A DNA stretch of 10,221 nucleotides, taken from positions 1 through 10,221 of the forward strand of contig JARKQO010000354.1 in the NCBI GenBank assembly GCA_029974855.1, given 5' to 3'. The notes beneath the pieces are model-generated. The model was given only the letters and a program-made list of their open reading frames with translations, was not told where the DNA came from and did no database searches. Of this stretch, positions 6,567 to 10,221 are shown in pieces. The DNA comes from Eubacteriales bacterium. Its GTDB lineage: Bacteria; Bacillota_A; Clostridia; Christensenellales; Aristaeellaceae. The position numbers and the translations under genes were made by a program. Position 1 is the first letter of the stretch. The number at the start of each line of letters is the position of its first letter.

Positions 6567-7184
6567 ATGGGCAGCTTTCTGCGGCATACCTGGGACTTGA
6601 TCGTGAAGGGCGCGATGCTGGCCGCCGGGTTTTTCCAGGGGATGGTTACGGGAGACAACAAGGCCATTGTGCTGCTGCTGGCCCTGATGATCGCGGACTA
6701 TCTCAGCGGCGTGGTGGCCGCCATCCTGAAAAAGAGCAGAAAAAGCGTCACCGGGGGGCTGTCCAGCGCGGCTGGGGCCAAGGGCCTGCTGAAAAAGGGG
6801 CTCATGCTGCTGGTGGTGCTGCTGGCCTATGCCCTGGACGATTTCATCGGCCAGGGAAACGCCATGTTTCAAAGCGCGGTAACCTGGTTCTATATCAGCA
6901 ACGAGACTTTGTCCTTGCTGGAAAACCTGGCTTTGGCCGGGGTGCCCATTCCCCGCAAGCTCCGGGCCGCTTTGGAGCGGCTGGCCCAGGAGGAGGACGA
7001 AGGGACTTTGGGGGAATTGAACCTGGGCCCCACCCAGGACCTTTCAGGGGAATCGGTTGGGGGGAGGGACGCCTTGGAGAGCGTGGGTGCCCAGGGGGAG
7101 CCGGAGCAACAGAAACAGCCCCAGGGCGAAGCCTCCCGCCAGCCGCAAAAACCAAAGCACTGGCAAAGGGGGGGAAACGGCTGA
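6567..7184 (+). CDS. Holin-like membrane protein (phage_holin_4 / TcdE-like family) with hydrophilic tail
   Basis: A 205-residue protein. Residues 10-140 match the toxin-secretion/phage-lysis holin family (Phage_holin_4_1, TIGR01593-like). A hydrophobic helix at about 33-54 carries the family motif LALMIADYLSGVVAAIL; it is followed by a basic loop with SxxGAKGLLKKG and a second helix at about 79-97. The family-typical WFYISNETLSLLENLALAGVPIP runs from about 107 to 129. Such proteins oligomerise in the cytoplasmic membrane and form lesions or export paths for endolysins or toxins. No endolysin, tail gene or other phage gene is near, so this is an orphan copy. Residues about 141-205 are an acidic then Q/P/G-rich hydrophilic tail that typical members of about 140 residues lack. 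The start at 6567 is set by its ribosome binding site. It converges on tsaD with a 12-bp gap. Confidence 0.85.
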   Translation: MGSFLRHTWDLIVKGAMLAAGFFQGMVTGDNKAIVLLLALMIADYLSGVVAAILKKSRKSVTGGLSSAAGAKGLLKKGLMLLVVLLAYALDDFIGQGNAMFQSAVTWFYISNETLSLLENLALAGVPIPRKLRAALERLAQEEDEGTLGELNLGPTQDLSGESVGGRDALESVGAQGEPEQQKQPQGEASRQPQKPKHWQRGGNG

Positions 7185-7196
7185 GCCGGGAAAGCC

Positions 7197-8282
7197 CTAT
7201 TCCACCAGCCGCAGGGCGGGTACCGCGTTCAGGCTCAGGCTGGCGGTCTCGCCCCGCAGCAGCCGGTAATAGGCGGCGCTGCCGATCATGGCGGCATTGT
7301 CCGTGCAAAGCCACAGCTCCGGCAGGCACAGCCGGAAGCCGTGGCTTTTGGCTAGCGCCTCCATTTGCTCCCGGAGGCGGCGGTTGGCGGAAACGCCCCC
7401 CGCCAGGCACAAGGTGCCAAGGCCGGTTTCTTCCATGGCCAGCAGGGCCTTTTCGCACAGGCTGTCCACCACGGCCTTTTCAAAGGAGGCGGCCAGATCT
7501 GCCTTGGGCAAGGGCTCGCCCTTCTGCTCCAGCTTGTGGCAGGCGTTGAGAAAGGCGGTTTTCAGGCCGGAAAAGCTGTAGTTGTACCGGCCCTCCGGAG
7601 AGGGACGGGGCAGCTTCAAATACGTATCATCCCCGCCTTCCGCCAGCCGGCTCAGCAGGGGCCCGCCGGGATAGCTGAGGCCCAGCACCCGGGCGGCCTT
7701 GTCAAAGGCCTCCCCGGCGGCGTCGTCCACGGTCTGCCCCAGGAGGGTATAGGTGGCGTACTCCTCCACCCGGATCAGGTGGCTGTGGCCGCCGCTGACC
7801 ACCAGGCAGAGAAAGGGCGGCTGGAGGTCCGGGGCGGAGAGGTAGTTGGCGCTTACATGGCCCTCGATGTGGTTCACGGGAATGAGGGGCAGCCGGGTGG
7901 CGTAGCTGAGGCCCTTCATGCAGCTGACCCCGGTCAGCAGCGCCCCCACCAGGCCCGGGCCGTAGGTGACGGCCAAAGCGTCCATCTCTCCCAAGGTCAG
8001 GCCCGCCTCCCGTAGAGCCTGGTCGATCACCCGGTCGCAGGCGTCCACATGGGCGCGGCTGGCGATTTCGGGCACCACCCCGCCGTACAGGGCGTGGATG
8101 TCCACCTGGGAAAAGATGATATTGGAGAGCACCTTGCGCCCGTTTTCCACCACGGCGGCGGCGGTTTCGTCGCAACTGCTTTCCAGGGCCAGGACGCGGA
8201 TGGGCGGGGTTCCCGGTTGAAAATTGGAAGCCCTTTGCTGCAAGGCTTCCAATTTGGCTTTCATTTCGGCTGGGGTGTTCAT
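7197..8282 (-). CDS. tsaD: tRNA N6-threonylcarbamoyladenosine synthase catalytic subunit
   Basis: TsaD (Gcp/YgjD) transfers threonylcarbamoyl from its AMP adduct to A37 of ANN-decoding tRNAs, working with TsaB and TsaE; it acts in the cytoplasm and is essential in most bacteria. ASKHA-fold motifs are intact: LESSCDET at 33-40, the metal-binding HIEGH with H138 and H142, VVSGGHSHL at 161-169, DDAAGEAFDKAARVLGL at 186-202, GGVSANRRLRE at 295-305, and CTDNAAMIG at 326-334. The usual protein starts a few residues before LESSCDET. This one has 27 extra residues, and no ATG, GTG or TTG lies near the expected start, so the ATG at 8282 is used. AAAGGAG precedes it by 4-5 bases and overlaps the stop of the upstream membrane-protein gene (9-base gap), suggesting coupling. 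The extension's codons form a perfect inverted repeat (8221-8255). Confidence 0.95.
   Translation of the reverse strand: MNTPAEMKAKLEALQQRASNFQPGTPPIRVLALESSCDETAAAVVENGRKVLSNIIFSQVDIHALYGGVVPEIASRAHVDACDRVIDQALREAGLTLGEMDALAVTYGPGLVGALLTGVSCMKGLSYATRLPLIPVNHIEGHVSANYLSAPDLQPPFLCLVVSGGHSHLIRVEEYATYTLLGQTVDDAAGEAFDKAARVLGLSYPGGPLLSRLAEGGDDTYLKLPRPSPEGRYNYSFSGLKTAFLNACHKLEQKGEPLPKADLAASFEKAVVDSLCEKALLAMEETGLGTLCLAGGVSANRRLREQMEALAKSHGFRLCLPELWLCTDNAAMIGSAAYYRLLRGETASLSLNAVPALRLVE
8221..8255 (-). repeat. 12-bp perfect inverted repeat in the 5' coding region of tsaD
   Basis: AAATTGGAAGCC (8221-8232) and GGCTTCCAATTT (8244-8255) are exact reverse complements around an 11-base centre, which itself contains TTGC-T-GCAA. 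It covers tsaD codons 10-21. On the transcript, the stem is followed by a short TTTT (the strand's last arm bases plus one), a weak terminator-like feature. The arms are clearly more AT-rich than the flanking sequence. Confidence 0.85.
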
Positions 8283-8291
8283 GAGGCTCCT

Positions 8292-9026
8292 TTACTTGCT
8301 GGCGCTGGTGGTTTTCTTGGAGGAGGGACTTGTAATACACGGGAGGAGCGGCGATGCCAGCACCACCGCCGCCATGATGCCAAAGGTAACTGCCACAGGC
8401 TTGGCATACCCGGCGAAAAGCTGGACCGGGAACAGCTGCATGATAGGCTCCGCCGCGCTGAAGAGGCCATCGGGGATCAGTACCATGTGCAGCAGGTTCC
8501 ACAGCCCTTCAAAATCGAAAGCGCCCCACAGGCCCACGCCGACGATGAAAACCAAGGGAACCAACGCGCCGGTGTAGTAGCCCCTGAAAGAGAAGCGGTC
8601 CTTGTTCCTTTTGAAGCCATACAGCGCCCAGGGCAGTAACAGCAGGACAATGCTCAGCCCCAAGAACAACAGGAGTTCGACGGGGGCAAACCAGCTCCTG
8701 AGGGTTGCCATGTGGGACATAAAGGCCCCGGAGACGGGGAGGAGAGGCTCCTCCAACATCCCGTAGAGCTCCCATTCTTTGGTATGGCCTCGCAAATAGG
8801 CCAGCGTGAGTACGGCAAAGGGTTCAACGCTGTCGTTGTCCAGGCCCACCGCCGCAAGATCCACGTTTTGCTGGATGCCCTCCGTCAGCAGGCTCACCTG
8901 GGAGGCATTGTAGTACAGCGCCGTGGCCAGGGATAGGGCCATCAGAAAGAGGGCTACCATCAGGCTGATCCAGAAGGAACTTTGCTTTTTCCGCAAGCTG
9001 GAGGGGTCCGTCTTGTCCTCCGCCAT
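8292..9026 (-). CDS. Four-helix membrane protein, DUF1461/TIGR01906 (Lit-like), second paralog
   Basis: A 244-residue membrane protein with helices at about 18-38, 115-136, 152-170 and 206-228. It has the layout of DUF1461, the family that includes Lit, which moves an acyl chain within lipoproteins to make the lyso form. Lit depends on two outward-facing histidines about 72 residues apart. The candidates here are H105 in SHMATLRSWF and H180 in NLLHMVLIPDG, 75 apart, and the second is followed by EPIMQLFPVQLF, which fits the family's P-x-x-F-F ending. The positive-inside rule places both histidines outside. It is paralogous to the gene 42 bp upstream: identical MAEDK start, the shared stretch SLLTEGIQQ-VDLAAVGL (one site differs), and the same SSKKTTSASK end. 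It lacks the basic repeat tail. AGGAAGGAGG precedes the ATG by 7 bases. Lit activity is inference. Confidence 0.75.
   Translation of the reverse strand: MAEDKTDPSSLRKKQSSFWISLMVALFLMALSLATALYYNASQVSLLTEGIQQNVDLAAVGLDNDSVEPFAVLTLAYLRGHTKEWELYGMLEEPLLPVSGAFMSHMATLRSWFAPVELLLFLGLSIVLLLLPWALYGFKRNKDRFSFRGYYTGALVPLVFIVGVGLWGAFDFEGLWNLLHMVLIPDGLFSAAEPIMQLFPVQLFAGYAKPVAVTFGIMAAVVLASPLLPCITSPSSKKTTSASK
8293..8325 (-). repeat. 33-bp near-identical 3' end shared with 9070-9102
   Basis: The last 33 bases of the two DUF1461 paralogs (8293-8325 and 9070-9102) match at 32 of 33 positions, encoding SSKKTTSASK. The genes are visibly more diverged elsewhere, apart from a shorter identical stretch around 8868-8901 and 9789-9819. 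The two copies are in direct orientation 777 bp apart. Confidence 0.85.
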
Positions 9027-9068
9027 CGGAACGCCTCCTTCCTGAGGGCCGTTATCCTGCTGTGATTG

Positions 9069-10016
9069 CTACTTGCTGGCGCTGGTGGTCTTCTTGGAGG
9101 AGCCGGAGGCCTTGCGGGCCGTGCCGGTTTTGCGGGCGGTACTGGCCTTGCGGGAGGTACCGGTTTTCCGGCTGCCGCCCCGGGAAGAACCACTCCCGGA
9201 GGAGCCGCTGCCGGCGCTCTTGCCCAGCAGCGCGGTCAGCACCTTGGACAGGGGGAACAGGATCAAAGGCAAGGCTAGCACCACCGCCGCCAAAACGGCG
9301 AAGGTAAGGGCCACAGGCTTGGCATAACCTGCGAAGAGCCCCACAGGGAACAGCTGCATGACGGGCTCTGTGGCGCTGAAGATGCCGTCTGGGATCAAGG
9401 CTTTGTGCAGCAGGTTCCACAGGCTGTCGAAGCTGAAATAGCCCCACAGGCCCACGCCGGCGATCAAAACCAGGGGTACCAGCGCGCCGATGTAATAGCC
9501 CCCCAAGGAGAAGCTGCCTTTTTTGGAGCCCTTGACGCCGATCAAAGCCCGGCCCAGCAGCACTAACGCGATGGCCACCCCCGCCAGCAGCACCGCCGTA
9601 GCGGAGCCAAACCAGCCCTTCACCGTAGCCATATGGGCTTTGAAGGAATCCGGAATGGGGAGGATGTGGTCGCCTACCACCAGCAGCGGGGCCCATTCGC
9701 CGGTTTGGCCCTGTAAATACCCCAGGGTGCTGACGGCAAAGGTTTTGGCGCTGTCCTCCGTCAGGCCCACAGCCGCCAAATCCACGTGTTGCTGGATGCC
9801 CTCCGTCAGCAGGCTCACCTTGGTGGCGTTGTAGTACACCGCCGCCCCCAAGGCCAAGGCTACCAGCAGGAAGGCCGCGATCAGGCAGGTCCAGAAGGCG
9901 TTGCGTTTCTTTTGCAGATTCTTCTCGCTGAGCAGCTTGGAGGGGTCCACCTTGTCCTTCAGGTTGTCCACCAAATTCTCGGTGATGTTGCCCAGAATGC
10001 CCTTGTCCTCCGCCAT
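9069..10016 (-). CDS. Four-helix membrane protein, DUF1461/TIGR01906 (Lit-like), first paralog with basic repeat tail
   Basis: A 315-residue membrane protein paralogous to the next gene. The N-terminus (1-40) is charged and amphipathic. Helices lie at about 41-62, 138-158, 172-192 and 230-256, with an extracytoplasmic segment at 63-136. Histidines H128 (AHMATVKGWF) and H204 (NLLHKALIPDG) stand 76 apart at the positions expected for the Lit catalytic pair, both predicted outside by the positive-inside rule. Residues 266-315 form a cytoplasmic, very basic Ser/Thr/Gly/Lys/Arg tail; from residue 283 it runs as hexads (RKTGTS, RKASTA, RKTGTA, RKASGS) encoded by an 18-bp DNA repeat. Known family members are about 200-230 residues, so both the N-terminal extension and the tail are extra. 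AGGAGGAG precedes the ATG by 5 bases. It starts 37 bases after prfB ends and is probably in one operon with prfB, its paralog and tsaD. Confidence 0.75.
   Translation of the reverse strand: MAEDKGILGNITENLVDNLKDKVDPSKLLSEKNLQKKRNAFWTCLIAAFLLVALALGAAVYYNATKVSLLTEGIQQHVDLAAVGLTEDSAKTFAVSTLGYLQGQTGEWAPLLVVGDHILPIPDSFKAHMATVKGWFGSATAVLLAGVAIALVLLGRALIGVKGSKKGSFSLGGYYIGALVPLVLIAGVGLWGYFSFDSLWNLLHKALIPDGIFSATEPVMQLFPVGLFAGYAKPVALTFAVLAAVVLALPLILFPLSKVLTALLGKSAGSGSSGSGSSRGGSRKTGTSRKASTARKTGTARKASGSSKKTTSASK
9110..9177 (-). repeat. 18-bp tandem repeat encoding the basic tail
   Basis: Three consecutive 18-base units (9110-9127, 9128-9145, 9146-9163) plus a partial fourth to about 9177. On the plus strand they read CCTTGCGGG or TTTTGCGGG followed by a variable part and CGG or TGG. 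Units one and three are most alike, giving a 36-base higher-order period. They encode the RKxxxx hexads at the C-terminus of the first DUF1461 paralog. Confidence 0.8.
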
Positions 10017-10053
10017 CAGAACTCCTCCTCTGTGTCGGCCATGAGGCTGCGGT

Positions 10054-10221
10054 TTACTGCATTTTCAGGTACGCGGTGATGAAGCCGTCTAGGTTGCCGT
10101 CCATCACATCGTCCACATTGCCCATTTCAAAGCATGTGCGGTTGTCCTTTAACATGGTGTAGGGCTGGAACACATAGCTGCGGATTTGGCTGCCCCACTC
10201 AATCTTCTTCATCTGGCCCTT
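10054..10221 (-). CDS. prfB: Peptide chain release factor 2 (C-terminal 55 residues; start outside window)
   Basis: RF2 recognises UGA and UAA stop codons and triggers peptide release on the ribosome. Only the last 55 residues are visible, running off the right edge. They contain the family C-terminus: [20 protein letters not shown], followed by [20 protein letters not shown]. The IRSYVFQPY and VMDG-x-LDxFIxAYL elements distinguish RF2 from RF1 (whose ending differs) with good confidence. The GGQ and SPF motifs and any programmed frameshift near codon 25 lie outside the window. It ends 37 bases before the first DUF1461 paralog on the same strand, so it is likely the upstream member of a prfB-paralog-paralog-tsaD transcript. 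Confidence 0.92.
   Translation of the reverse strand, partial: KGQMKKIEWGSQIRSYVFQPYTMLKDNRTCFEMGNVDDVMDGNLDGFITAYLKMQ

Noticed and set aside
6456..6872. Upstream in-frame extension of the cysteine-rich gene to 6872
   Set aside because: It would overlap the holin gene on the other strand and adds sequence that looks like a shadow. The ATG at 6455 has a proper ribosome binding site.
9066..9307. Plus-strand Gly/Ala/Arg-rich open frames across 9066-9307
   Set aside because: They are antisense readings of the 18-bp tandem repeat of the membrane-protein tail, which explains their repetitive look.
1..10221. CRISPR array, tRNA or rRNA genes, insertion sequence transposase
   Set aside because: No regularly spaced direct repeats of suitable size, no tRNA-like cloverleaf and no transposase-like protein could be recognised.

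Overview
This window looks like chromosomal DNA from a GC-rich Firmicute, most likely a gut-type Clostridia (Oscillospirales-like). The reasons are strong AAGGAGG-type ribosome binding sites at nearly every start, very short intergenic gaps, a cyclic (argJ-type) arginine cluster in the order argC-argJ-argB-argD-argF, and a TIGR01906/DUF1461 membrane protein family that I associate with Firmicutes. The family-level placement is inference; no rRNA or other decisive marker is present.

Left half (1-5769, plus strand): an arginine-biosynthesis operon. It enters at the left edge with the 3' part of a type 2 argC and continues with argJ, argB, argD and argF, with gaps of 18-25 bp and an ATGA overlap between argD and argF. 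Together they encode the route from N-acetylglutamate to citrulline: ArgB phosphorylates N-acetylglutamate, ArgC reduces it, ArgD transaminates it, ArgJ returns the acetyl group to glutamate and releases ornithine, and ArgF carbamoylates ornithine. ArgB has the N-terminal helix seen in arginine-inhibited kinases, so feedback control at that step is likely. A nitroreductase-family flavoprotein follows 12 bp after argF and is probably co-transcribed.

Middle (about 5730-7184): the nitroreductase frame ends inside a dense cluster of perfect palindromes (5732-5882). Its TAA stop is the loop of the second hairpin. On the far side lies a convergent gene for a small cysteine-rich protein resembling the YkgJ type. 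Divergent from that gene is an isolated holin-like membrane protein with an unusual hydrophilic C-terminal tail. No phage genes are visible around the holin.

Right half (7197-10221, minus strand): a probable operon read right to left: the 3' end of prfB (release factor 2), two tandem paralogous four-helix membrane proteins of the DUF1461/TIGR01906 type (the family that includes lipoprotein intramolecular transacylase, Lit), and tsaD (tRNA t6A synthesis). The first paralog carries a basic repeat tail built from an 18-bp DNA repeat; the second lacks the repeat but keeps an almost identical last 33 bp. tsaD has an unusual N-terminal extension whose codons form a perfect 12-bp inverted repeat.

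Most of the window is ordinary metabolism and housekeeping. The least ordinary parts are the Lit-like tandem pair and its tail, the tsaD leader hairpin, the palindrome cluster that supplies a protein C-terminus, and the orphan holin. I see no CRISPR array, transposase, tRNA or rRNA gene, and no gene-free stretch longer than about 135 bp.
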